DNA of 8,585 nucleotides, taken from positions 1-8,585 of the forward strand of contig PFDH01000042.1 of the NCBI GenBank assembly GCA_002772705.1, in the 5' to 3' direction. The notes beneath the pieces were generated by a model. It saw only the letters and a program-made list of their open reading frames with translations. It was not told the DNA's origin and did no database searches. The position numbers and the translations under genes were made by a program. The stretch comes from Candidatus Pacebacteria bacterium CG10_big_fil_rev_8_21_14_0_10_44_11. GTDB taxonomy: Bacteria > Patescibacteriota > Microgenomatia > UBA1400 > PJMF01. Positions 1 through 6,870 of the stretch are shown piece after piece. Positions within the stretch are counted from its first letter, which is position 1. Every line of letters begins with the position of its first letter.

Positions 1-939
1 AAGAAAAAAATTATCCTCATCACGGGTGCAGCAGGATTTATTGGTGCGAATTTAATTCGACAATTAATCAATCAAGATGTTCAAATTCACTTGCTACTAA
101 AAACGTCAACCGATCTCTGGAGAATTAATTCATACGTCAAACAAAAAAGAGTAGTAATTCATTTTTCCGATTTTGGTGATATACAAGCGTTAACAAAAAC
201 AGTACAAAAAATCCAACCATCAGTGATCTATCACTTGGCTGCGTATGGAGCTTCGCACTGGCAAAATGAGCCGCAGCACATCTTTGAAACCAATATTTTT
301 GGCACTCTTAATCTGCTCACTGCCTGCCAGACCATAAATTATCAATTATTTATAAATAGTGGCTCATCTTCTGAGTATGGTTACTCCAACCAACCAATGA
401 CAGAAGAGCTGACTCTTCACCCCAATAGCTACTATGGGATTGCCAAGGCTACCCAAACCCTACTAGCTAGTTACCTTGCCCAAGCAGAAAACAAACCAAT
501 TGTGACGATTCGGTTATTTTCAGTTTATGGACCATATGAAACTGCTGGTAAACTCTTTCCTACACTTTTCCGAGCCATCTCCAGCCAAACTCCAATTACC
601 CTAACTAACAAAAAAGCGGCTCATGATTTTATTTTTGTCGGTGATGTTGTAAGCGGTTTACTGCAGACCGATGTTTTAGCTCAATATCCAGGCCAAATCA
701 TCAATTTTGGCACCGGTATTCAAACTAGTTTAGTTGAAGTAGTTAAAGTTGCAGAAAAAGTGACTGGACAAAAAGTAAGAGCTACCTGGGATAAAACCAA
801 AGCTCATCGTTGGGATAACTCTAATTGGGTAGCAGACACAACCAAAGTAAAAACCATTCTGCCCTGGCATCCACGATCATTTGCTGATGGACTTTCAAAC
901 TATTGGCAGTGGTATCAACAACACCAATCTATATATTAA
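1..939 (+). CDS. NAD(P)-dependent nucleotide-sugar epimerase/dehydratase (extended SDR), 5' partial
   Basis: This enzyme probably acts on a nucleotide-activated sugar in the cytoplasm, as an epimerase, dehydratase or 4-ketoreductase feeding the glycan cluster downstream. The reading frame is open from base 1. Taking the codon at base 1 as residue 1, the Rossmann motif GAAGFIG lies at 9-15, so only a few residues are missing and the start codon is just outside the window. The SDR catalytic set is visible: a Ser-rich strand end NSGSSSEYG (about 119-127), YGIAK with Tyr145 and Lys149, RLFSVYGPYE (171-180) and HDFIFVGDVV (208-217). The 312 residues seen are about full length for the family. The SSSEYG and NSYYGIAK pattern recalls CDP-abequose/CDP-paratose synthases (RfbJ-like), but the substrate cannot be fixed from sequence. 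The next gene starts 23 nt after the stop. Family assignment is firm; the exact reaction is not. Confidence 0.9.
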   Translation, partial: KKKIILITGAAGFIGANLIRQLINQDVQIHLLLKTSTDLWRINSYVKQKRVVIHFSDFGDIQALTKTVQKIQPSVIYHLAAYGASHWQNEPQHIFETNIFGTLNLLTACQTINYQLFINSGSSSEYGYSNQPMTEELTLHPNSYYGIAKATQTLLASYLAQAENKPIVTIRLFSVYGPYETAGKLFPTLFRAISSQTPITLTNKKAAHDFIFVGDVVSGLLQTDVLAQYPGQIINFGTGIQTSLVEVVKVAEKVTGQKVRATWDKTKAHRWDNSNWVADTTKVKTILPWHPRSFADGLSNYWQWYQQHQSIY

Positions 940-943
940 GAGA

Positions 944-952
944 TGGTATAGT
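944..952 (+). promoter_or_regulatory. possible extended -10 promoter before the methyltransferase
   Basis: The sequence TGGTATAGT fits an extended -10 element (TG-N-TATAGT, one mismatch to TATAAT). It sits 10 nt before the ATG at 963, which would give a nearly leaderless transcript. No convincing -35 is seen 17 nt upstream. It lies in a 23-nt gap inside an otherwise tightly packed operon, so it could be an internal promoter or chance. Confidence 0.3.
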
Positions 953-962
953 ATGCTTTAGT

Positions 963-1889
963 ATGCCAAAACCTTCTCTTGTTTCGCCTTGTTTGTTATG
1001 CGGTTGCACTGATCAAAAAGATTACACCAAACTGTACCCTGCATATCTCCCAAAAAATGCTTTAACCTCAGCCACATTTTCTGCGCGACGATTGCCAGAC
1101 AAAATTCATTACCAATTAGTTCGGTGCAAAAATGACGGCTTAGTTCGCTCAACACCAATTTATTCCCAGTCAATTATTAGCAACTTGTATCAAAAGAGTG
1201 AGCTCAACTATCAAGATCAAGTAGTCAACTTGACTCAGACGTATCTAAAAAGCCTTTCTCCGGTCCTATCAAAGTTGGATACAGACTCAGCTATTCTTGA
1301 GATTGGGTGTGGGTCGGGCTTTATGCTTGAAGCGCTGAGAAAAAAGGGTTTCACTCGGTTATTTGGCATTGAACCAAGTCATTCAGCAGCTGAGCAAGCC
1401 AAAACTAGCATTCGACAAAAGATTATTACTCAACCCTTCTCAAAAAAAGCTATGGGAATAAAGCAGTTTGACCTCATTTTGTTATTGCAAACACTAGATC
1501 ATTTGCCTAATCTAAACCAGTTGCTTGAAGATTGTTATGATGTGCTTAATCCTGGGGGCTATATTGTCTCGGTGCATCACAACGTTGAGTTTTGGTTGGT
1601 AAAACTCTTGGGCGAGAGGCATCCAATTTTTGACATAGAACATCTTCAGCTGTTTTCAGAAAAAACTTCGGCAGCACTATTTGAAAAACATGGATTCCTA
1701 ACAGTTGCAATCAATTCCCCAACCAACACCATTTCCTTATCTCACTTGCTGTGGTTGCTACCTCTTCCGACAATGATCAAAAAAGCTGTTGTTCCGCTGC
1801 TTAAACGTGTCCCTATTTTTAATCCTATCTTCAATCTAAAATTAGGCAATGTTTCAATTGTTGTCCAAAAACCAAGAGTAAATGCGTAA
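963..1889 (+). CDS. Class I SAM-dependent methyltransferase with Cys-rich N-terminal region
   Basis: This is a cytoplasmic S-adenosylmethionine-dependent methyltransferase of the Methyltransf_11/12/23 type, likely acting on a sugar or glycan precursor given its neighbours. The ATG at 963 is preferred. The frame stays open back to 903, but that stretch overlaps the epimerase, and the CLLCG motif typical of the N-terminus begins soon after 963. In the 308-residue product, a putative zinc knuckle is made of Cys10, Cys13, Cys15 and Cys55; the usual second CxxCG reads CKNDG here. SAM motif I is LEIGCGSGF (112-120), followed by the acidic post-motif GIEPS (about 135-139), LQTLDHLPN (175-183) and VLNPGGYIVSVHH (194-206). 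IEHLQLFSEKT near 225-235 is typical of the C-terminal part of this family. The next gene overlaps it by 8 nt, so they are probably translated from one mRNA. The methyl acceptor is unknown. Confidence 0.88.
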   Translation: MPKPSLVSPCLLCGCTDQKDYTKLYPAYLPKNALTSATFSARRLPDKIHYQLVRCKNDGLVRSTPIYSQSIISNLYQKSELNYQDQVVNLTQTYLKSLSPVLSKLDTDSAILEIGCGSGFMLEALRKKGFTRLFGIEPSHSAAEQAKTSIRQKIITQPFSKKAMGIKQFDLILLLQTLDHLPNLNQLLEDCYDVLNPGGYIVSVHHNVEFWLVKLLGERHPIFDIEHLQLFSEKTSAALFEKHGFLTVAINSPTNTISLSHLLWLLPLPTMIKKAVVPLLKRVPIFNPIFNLKLGNVSIVVQKPRVNA

Positions 1890-2619
1890 AATGATAAAAA
1901 AATTGACTTCATCCCAAATTCAGTTGCGAAGACGCTTGCTTGAGTTAGCCTTTGATAACCAGTCATCTCATCTAGGCTCAAGCTTTAGCACTCTTGATAT
2001 GTTGACAGCTATTTATCAAGCAAAGCGAAAAAAAGATTTGTGTGTGCTTTCAAATGGACACGCTGGGTATGCACTCTATGTAGTACTTGAAAAAAATAAA
2101 TTACTGACAATACAGAAAGGTGATAAACTGCCGGTACATCCTGAAAAGGCGCTCAACAAAGCCATCACGGTCTCTTCTGGGAGTTTGGGACAGGGATTGC
2201 CCATCGCGGTGGGACTGGCTTTAGGTAATCCAAACAGCAATGTTTTTTGTACTATTAGTGACGGTGAGGCGACAGAAGGCAGTATTTGGGAAGCCTTACG
2301 ACTAATTCAGGACTTGCCTGTAGTAAATATAATGATTTTGGTAAACGCCAATGGTTGGGGAGCATATAGTCAAATTAACCTGAAAACCCTTCAGAAGCGA
2401 CTGCGTGGCTTTGGTTTTGCTATCGCTAGTTGTGACGGACATAATCTGAGCCAATTAACTAAACACATGTACAATTTTGTAAAAACGCGCCAACCACAGT
2501 TACTTTTTTGTCAAACTTTAGTTAACCACTTTCCTTTTTTACGTGGTCAAGATGCTCACTACCACGTCATGAGTAAAACTGAATACTCACAAGCAATTTC
2601 AAGTTTGGAGCAGCAATGA
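1882..2619 (+). CDS. Transketolase-like subunit, N-terminal half (ThDP pyrophosphate-binding domain)
   Basis: This is the PP-domain subunit of a thiamine-diphosphate-dependent, transketolase-type enzyme, which would move a two-carbon ketol unit between sugars together with the next gene product. Landmarks in its 245 residues are SSHLGSSFSTLDML (28-41), LSNGHAGYALY (56-66), SSGSLGQGL (98-106) and the ThDP/metal motif SDGEATEGSIWEA (126-138), with Asn157 exactly 30 residues after Asp127 as in transketolases. The usual GDG reads SDG, and the residue two before the metal Asn is Asn155 rather than Asp. The gene overlaps the upstream methyltransferase by 8 nt and the Pyr-domain gene by ATGA. A second in-frame ATG at 1891 is a possible start. 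Stand-alone N-terminal halves are usually near 270-280 residues, so this one is slightly short. Its place in a glycan cluster suggests sugar biosynthesis rather than the pentose phosphate pathway, which is inference. Confidence 0.9.
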   Translation: MRKMIKKLTSSQIQLRRRLLELAFDNQSSHLGSSFSTLDMLTAIYQAKRKKDLCVLSNGHAGYALYVVLEKNKLLTIQKGDKLPVHPEKALNKAITVSSGSLGQGLPIAVGLALGNPNSNVFCTISDGEATEGSIWEALRLIQDLPVVNIMILVNANGWGAYSQINLKTLQKRLRGFGFAIASCDGHNLSQLTKHMYNFVKTRQPQLLFCQTLVNHFPFLRGQDAHYHVMSKTEYSQAISSLEQQ

Positions 2620-3098
2620 AGATGCGCAAATTATTTGCAGACTTAATCCAAGCAGAAATGCAACAAAATAAAAATATAGTTGTGATCGCGGGTGACCTAG
2701 GTTATAAAATGTGGGACGAGGTTAAATGCAGTTTTCCCGATCGCTTCATCAATGTTGGTGCCGCTGAACAAAGTATGCTGGGAGTAGCAATAGGCCTGGC
2801 TCTTTCAAAAAAAATTCCAATCGTGTACTCAATCACGCCATTTTTATTGTATCGACCATTTGAGACCATTCGAAATTATGTTCATCATGAAAAAATTCCT
2901 GTTAAATTAATAGGTGGTGGACGCAACAAAGAGTATGGAGATAATGGTTTTTCTCATTGGGCAGAAGAAGACACGAAAATTATGAGCATCTTCACTAATA
3001 TTTCCGCTCATTGGCCAAAATCAAATCAAGAACTTAAAAAACTATTTGAAGAAATGATTGTTACGCCTGCCCCATATTATATTAATCTTAAAAGATAA
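2616..3098 (+). CDS. Transketolase-like subunit, Pyr domain only (C-terminal half without TK_C domain)
   Basis: This is the pyrimidine-binding subunit that should complete the ThDP site with the preceding gene product. Key features of its 160 residues are AGDLGY (25-30), FPDRFINVGAAEQSM (40-54) with the catalytic Glu51 that activates the ThDP aminopyrimidine, PFLLYRPFETIRN (75-87), IPVKLIGGG (94-102) and GFSHWAEED (111-119) with His114. It starts at the ATG of an ATGA overlap with the N-terminal half, so the two are probably made in equal amounts. Ordinary C-terminal halves are about 300 residues because they carry a third transketolase C-terminal domain. Here the protein stops right after the Pyr domain (ending YYINLKR), and the next gene begins 4 nt later, so there is no room for a frameshifted remainder. 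The complex should still be able to bind ThDP, but substrate and partner reaction are unknown. Confidence 0.88.
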   Translation: MKMRKLFADLIQAEMQQNKNIVVIAGDLGYKMWDEVKCSFPDRFINVGAAEQSMLGVAIGLALSKKIPIVYSITPFLLYRPFETIRNYVHHEKIPVKLIGGGRNKEYGDNGFSHWAEEDTKIMSIFTNISAHWPKSNQELKKLFEEMIVTPAPYYINLKR

Positions 3099-3102
3099 AG
3101 AC

Positions 3103-4044
3103 ATGCGGCGTAAAAATAATTTTCTTTCCGTGATTATTGCCAGTTACAGAGATGAGCTAGCAATTCCCATCATGTATCAGCGACTAAAAAAGATAGTTAA
3201 ATTGTTGAATGTTACGTATGAAATTATTTTTGTCAACGACGGTAGCCCGGATAATTCAGAGGCAGTACTTTCAGCCTTAGTTAGATCAGATTCGCAGGTA
3301 ATTGCCATACATCATACTCGCAATTTTGGATCACAAATGGCTTTTACTAGCGGGATGGCGATTGCTAAAGGCGATGCGGTAATTTTATTAGACGGAGATT
3401 TGCAAGACCCGCCCGAATTAATCCCACAGTTATATCAGCGCTGGTTAGAGGGATTTGAAGTTGTTTATGGAGTCAGAACTGAACGACGGGGCGTATCCTT
3501 AATTCAACCGCTATACAAACTGTTTTATCGGATATTTCGCTTAATGTCATATATAACTATTCCCCTAGATTCTGGTGATTTTTCACTCATTGATAAAAGA
3601 GTAGTTTTAATCCTACAAAAATTCCCAGAACGTGACAGATTTTTACGAGGTCTAAGAGCCTGGGTAGGATTTAAACAAGTTGGTGTGTCGTATATTAGGC
3701 CCGATCGATTTTTTGGTTCTAGCACTAACAACTGGATTAAAAATTTTCAGTGGGCAACAAAGGGCATATTTTCTTTTTCTTTTGTGCCCTTACAATTAAT
3801 GACGCTTGGTTCACTGGCCACCTTTTTTCTGGCAATTATTGGCATTATTTTTCAGGTGATTTTGCGCCTCATCTTACCAGATGCGCCAGCAGGAATTAGT
3901 ACAGTAATTGTGGTAGTGCTTTTTTTAGGCTCAATTCAATTATTGGGACTAAGTATTATAGGCGAATACATCGCTAAAATATTTGAAGAAACAAAACAAC
4001 GACCCCCATATATTGTCAAAAAGATTGATAAGCGAAGAAGGTGA
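3103..4044 (+). CDS. GT2 polyprenyl-phosphate glycosyltransferase (DPM1/GtrB/ArnC-like)
   Basis: This enzyme likely transfers a sugar from a nucleotide donor to undecaprenyl (polyprenyl) phosphate on the cytoplasmic membrane face, giving a lipid-linked monosaccharide donor for later transfer outside. The ATG at 3103, 4 nt after the previous stop, is preferred over a TTG at 3058 that lies inside the previous gene. In the 314-residue product, the GT2 core starts at LSVIIASYRDE (about 8-18), then FVNDGSPDNS (43-52), NFGSQMAFTSGM (74-85) and the metal/donor motif LDGDLQDPPE (96-105). The GtrB/DPM1-type motif RDRFLRGLRAWVGF lies at 177-190. Two C-terminal membrane segments (about 228-255 and 265-290) and a basic tail ending KKIDKRRR match the GtrB architecture. 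The membrane-protein gene overlaps it by GTGA, suggesting that the two act together. The sugar is not known. Confidence 0.92.
   Translation: MRRKNNFLSVIIASYRDELAIPIMYQRLKKIVKLLNVTYEIIFVNDGSPDNSEAVLSALVRSDSQVIAIHHTRNFGSQMAFTSGMAIAKGDAVILLDGDLQDPPELIPQLYQRWLEGFEVVYGVRTERRGVSLIQPLYKLFYRIFRLMSYITIPLDSGDFSLIDKRVVLILQKFPERDRFLRGLRAWVGFKQVGVSYIRPDRFFGSSTNNWIKNFQWATKGIFSFSFVPLQLMTLGSLATFFLAIIGIIFQVILRLILPDAPAGISTVIVVVLFLGSIQLLGLSIIGEYIAKIFEETKQRPPYIVKKIDKRRR
4034..4041 (+). promoter_or_regulatory. Shine-Dalgarno-like site deciding the membrane-protein start
   Basis: The purine run GAAGAAGG contains AGAAGG and lies inside the end of the GT2 gene. It touches the GTG at 4041 but is ideally spaced (8 nt) from a second in-frame GTG at 4050. 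The true start of the membrane protein may therefore be 4050, making it three residues shorter. Without protein data the two cannot be separated. Confidence 0.45.
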
Positions 4045-6035
4045 AACTCGTGCAAATCAAACGGATTGAAGCAGGCTCAGTTTTTGATGGACTGCTGACC
4101 GCTGTAGTTGTTAGTTCTTTGATTGCTATGGGCATGGCATTAATTTACTTAGTTTCTAGAACAGGACTACCAATTGATCATTTAAGTATTCTTAAGGCAC
4201 TGAGTGTATCTTTGTTTGTGGTGAATGCTCCGGCCTGGGTGATAGTTCACCACGGATTAAAAAGAATGATGAGTTCGATCCAAGCCGAATATGCCACAGT
4301 GCTTCTGGGAATTCTGCTTAGTTTGGCTCTGATTGGCTGGCTACTTCCCACTGCCACAATCCTACTCATTCCGATTTTCTTTGTTGGTGGCGTCACCTGT
4401 TGGATAAACTGTACCCAGTGGTGGGGTCAACATCAAACTAGTTATTTGATGATTTGTTTTTCTACGCTGTTTGGTTTATGGATTGGCGCTAGTGTTTGGT
4501 CACAAGGCAACCTGACTCCGTTTATTTGGGAAAAAATACTCGATCAAACTGTCCACTCAGAAACACTTTTTCACACCAGCATCACTAATATGCTTCGTTA
4601 CTACCAAGTTCCCAGCACCGGTCTTGATGGTCTTCCAAAACTTCAATATCACTACGGCAGTCATCTTTTGTTTGCAGCTGTATCAAAACTACTAAACACC
4701 AGTAGTCTTAACTTTTATCAACTGGGGTATCCGGTCATATTTTTTCCATTACTTTCAGTCAGCTTAATCAATGCAGTGACACAGCTTCGCCAAGTCTTTT
4801 GCAGAAGAAAAGTAACCAAGTCAGTAGGTTTTGGCAAATTATTTTGGATTATATCTGTAGTTTGGCTGATTGGGGTATTGCCTACACCACTACTGTATAA
4901 ACTTGGTATGCCTCCGTTACTCTTTTTTAGTGAATCTTATTGTGTCGTCATGAGTTTTAGCTTGTTACTGTTTTCTATAATTGCAGCACGCTTACAAAGT
5001 AAAATTTCAATTAAACAACCATCGTCAATTGTTAGCTTATTTGTTCTCCTTTTTTTTATACTCTGTATTGGTCTGATTAAAATTTCCCACCTGTATTTTT
5101 TTGTTTTAACCAGTTGGTATTATGTCATCAGGACCCGTCAAAAATCTGCTTGGCTGTTGGCTACTCTGGTTGTCTTGTCCATTGGCAGTTGGTTTGTCTA
5201 CAGAGAGGTTTTACTACTAGATCATGCAGGAGGATTCTGGTTATTTTTTTACTTTACTCAAATAATTACCCTCAAGTGGTTGCCAGTTTGGCTAATTATT
5301 GGGCTTGGCTCAACTTGGGCATACCTAATATTTGTGTTGTTGAGAAACAAACACTATACGCAAAATAGTTGGCTTGATTTAGAGCTAGTTGGGTGGGTAA
5401 CTTTTATTGGGATCTTGCCCCCAGTATTGTTTAATTTAGGACCAAACGCCAATTACTTTGTTGACGCTACAAGGTGGTTGTCGTTCATATTGATTCTGAG
5501 TCAAACACAAACTCTAGAATCACTGATCAAAAATAGATTGGTAGTAACAGGCTCGTGGTTTGCGTATACTGCAGTTAGGATTGGAACCCTGCTTGTACTC
5601 GCAATTTTCGGAGGCAGCTTTTTGTTTAATTTTTCTGCTCCATTTGAAAAAATGTATAAGGATCGAAACCAGGCACTGATAGTAACTGCAGAAACTAATA
5701 GACAAGCTATATTGCAAAAATTAAAATACCTGGGTGAAACCACACATTTGCCAAAAACTGCTCTCTATATGGCAGAAAGTTCTCCTTTTTGGCATGATCA
5801 AGCACCCTGCAGTGACTCAGGCCTTCTTGTCACAGGCTTATCTGGATACTCGCTGCTTGAAGGTATGCCCAATCAAAAGTGCAATTACCGCAAATATGCC
5901 TATTCACTCTATGAACAAAGGCCAAAAACGTTATCGATTAACAATCTATCAGAATTATGTCAGTACGCTCAAAATCGTGGATTTGCCAAAGTAATTGTAT
6001 TTACAATAATAGATCAGACCATTGAGTGCCAATAG
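4041..6035 (+). CDS. Large polytopic membrane protein, possible GT-C-type glycosyltransferase
   Basis: This is an integral membrane protein of 664 residues with roughly 13 hydrophobic segments, for example near 17-40, 50-70, 84-102, 105-123, 134-153, 228-246, 266-287, 299-316, 328-350, 370-390, 414-434, 447-465, 472-488 and 508-531. Between the fifth and following helices is a polar loop (about 154-207) with charged and aromatic elements: SETLFHTSI (173-181), PSTGLDGLP (191-199) and YHYGSH (203-208). This resembles loops in uncharacterised GT-C-like envelope proteins. After the last helix comes a soluble tail of about 130 residues (532-664) with four cysteines (590, 614, 640, 663), probably extracytoplasmic, as in several GT-C enzymes. 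It starts inside the GT2 stop (GTGA overlap). A role using the lipid-linked sugar made by that enzyme is plausible, but a flippase or polymerase cannot be excluded. No named family is recognised with certainty. Confidence 0.8.
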   Translation: MKLVQIKRIEAGSVFDGLLTAVVVSSLIAMGMALIYLVSRTGLPIDHLSILKALSVSLFVVNAPAWVIVHHGLKRMMSSIQAEYATVLLGILLSLALIGWLLPTATILLIPIFFVGGVTCWINCTQWWGQHQTSYLMICFSTLFGLWIGASVWSQGNLTPFIWEKILDQTVHSETLFHTSITNMLRYYQVPSTGLDGLPKLQYHYGSHLLFAAVSKLLNTSSLNFYQLGYPVIFFPLLSVSLINAVTQLRQVFCRRKVTKSVGFGKLFWIISVVWLIGVLPTPLLYKLGMPPLLFFSESYCVVMSFSLLLFSIIAARLQSKISIKQPSSIVSLFVLLFFILCIGLIKISHLYFFVLTSWYYVIRTRQKSAWLLATLVVLSIGSWFVYREVLLLDHAGGFWLFFYFTQIITLKWLPVWLIIGLGSTWAYLIFVLLRNKHYTQNSWLDLELVGWVTFIGILPPVLFNLGPNANYFVDATRWLSFILILSQTQTLESLIKNRLVVTGSWFAYTAVRIGTLLVLAIFGGSFLFNFSAPFEKMYKDRNQALIVTAETNRQAILQKLKYLGETTHLPKTALYMAESSPFWHDQAPCSDSGLLVTGLSGYSLLEGMPNQKCNYRKYAYSLYEQRPKTLSINNLSELCQYAQNRGFAKVIVFTIIDQTIECQ

Positions 6036-6057
6036 TACCGAAAAAAAGCAAAAATGT

Positions 6058-6798
6058 ATGAAGTCTTTAGAAAATAATATTGCCATATTTAATATTGATG
6101 TCACAAAAAAAGGTCAGTACCTCTACACTGACGCCCAAAACGTCTCAGCGCAGATTGCCACTACTAGACAGTCAACAGAGATTATTCGGCTTATTAAAGA
6201 TTATATTGGAACCGGAAAAACAATTTTAGATATTGGCGCAGGGGATGGAACCTTTACCATTGAACTATTTAAGACAGTTTCTCCAAAGCTAATCGTTGGT
6301 TTTGATCCTGCTAGTCAAGCAATTCGCGCTGCTAGGAAAAAAATAAAATCCAGCTTTAAAGGCAGGATTGTCTTCAAAATCCTCAATATTTATGATCTCA
6401 CCCGGTACTTTAAAAAGGGAGAGTTTGATGTCGCGGTCGTGAGGGGAGTGCTCCATCATTTAGATGATGTTCAGGCGGCAATCACTCAGATCGGCAAAGT
6501 AGTAGATCAAGTGATCGTCTTAGAACCCAACGGCTACAACCCAATTTTAAAAATAATCGAAAAAGTTTCGTCCTACCACCAGCGACACGATGAAAAATCG
6601 TACTGGCCCCCACACCTACTGCAATGGTTCGGGCGCCAGGGATATAGTTTAGTGGAGCAGCGATTTGTCTGTATTGTGCCGTATTTTTGCCCAAGCGCGC
6701 TTGCAAGAGTTCTTAAATGTATTGAGCCTTTTTTTGAAAGACTGCCCTTGATCAGACGATACTACACCGGCACTAATGTATTTTTGGTAAAAAAATAA
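6058..6798 (+). CDS. Class I SAM-dependent methyltransferase
   Basis: This is a small soluble methyltransferase of 246 residues and the last gene of the glycan cluster. The ATG at 6058, 22 nt after the membrane-protein stop, is chosen. An in-frame TTG at 6022 would overlap that gene and adds only a low-complexity polar stretch. SAM motif I is ILDIGAGDGTF (56-66), the acidic end of strand 2 is FDPAS (about 82-86), and the motif IV-like segment VVRGVLHHLDD (127-137) is characteristic of Methyltransf_11/25 enzymes. The C-terminal third is rich in Trp, Phe, Arg and Tyr, ends TGTNVFLVKK, and may form the acceptor-binding lid. The upstream Shine-Dalgarno is weak. Context suggests methylation of a glycan or lipid-linked intermediate; the acceptor cannot be read from sequence. 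It shares only the Rossmann core with the methyltransferase at 963, so the two are not recent duplicates. Confidence 0.88.
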   Translation: MKSLENNIAIFNIDVTKKGQYLYTDAQNVSAQIATTRQSTEIIRLIKDYIGTGKTILDIGAGDGTFTIELFKTVSPKLIVGFDPASQAIRAARKKIKSSFKGRIVFKILNIYDLTRYFKKGEFDVAVVRGVLHHLDDVQAAITQIGKVVDQVIVLEPNGYNPILKIIEKVSSYHQRHDEKSYWPPHLLQWFGRQGYSLVEQRFVCIVPYFCPSALARVLKCIEPFFERLPLIRRYYTGTNVFLVKK

Positions 6799-6829
6799 AT
6801 CTGGTTCATTCTCAAAGTCTGAAGCGATT

Positions 6830-6858
6830 TTGCTTTCCCTAACGCAAGTCAGTATAGT
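6830..6858 (+). promoter_or_regulatory. promoter of uppP (TTGCTT-17 nt-TATAGT)
   Basis: A -35-like TTGCTT (6830-6835) and a -10 TATAGT (6853-6858) are separated by 17 nt. Transcription should start near 6864-6866, only about 5-7 nt before the ATG at 6871. The transcript would be almost leaderless, and no good Shine-Dalgarno precedes the ATG. The site lies in the 72-nt gap after the glycan cluster, indicating that uppP has its own promoter. Confidence 0.55.
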
Positions 6859-6870
6859 TAAGAAAGCCAT

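Noticed and set aside
903..962. Upstream extension of the first methyltransferase (20 more residues)
   Set aside because: It uses a TTG inside the epimerase gene, and the added residues are simply its last codons in another frame. The family-typical N-terminus starts at the ATG at 963.
958..1173. Antisense reading frames inside the cluster (also near 1742-1981, 3525-3731, 5501-5743, 6482-6870, 7281-7556)
   Set aside because: They lie wholly or mostly opposite well-supported genes and show no recognisable motifs or ribosome sites, so they look like chance open frames.
3058..3102. Upstream extension of the GT2 gene
   Set aside because: It overlaps the Pyr-domain gene and gives a hydrophobic stretch unrelated to GT2. 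The ATG at 3103 is 4 nt after the previous stop, as expected in this operon.
5050..5057. T8 homopolymer in the membrane-protein gene as a phase-variation site
   Set aside because: It encodes an ordinary Leu/Phe-rich helix in frame. The tract is short for slippage in an AT-rich gene, and similar T7 runs occur elsewhere.
6022..6057. TTG start for the second methyltransferase
   Set aside because: The added residues are polar low-complexity sequence and partly overlap the membrane-protein gene. The ATG at 6058 is a better start.
6821..6836. Hairpin GAAGC...GCTTT after the second methyltransferase as a terminator
   Set aside because: Only five pairs including one G-U, no T-tract, and it overlaps the uppP -35 box.
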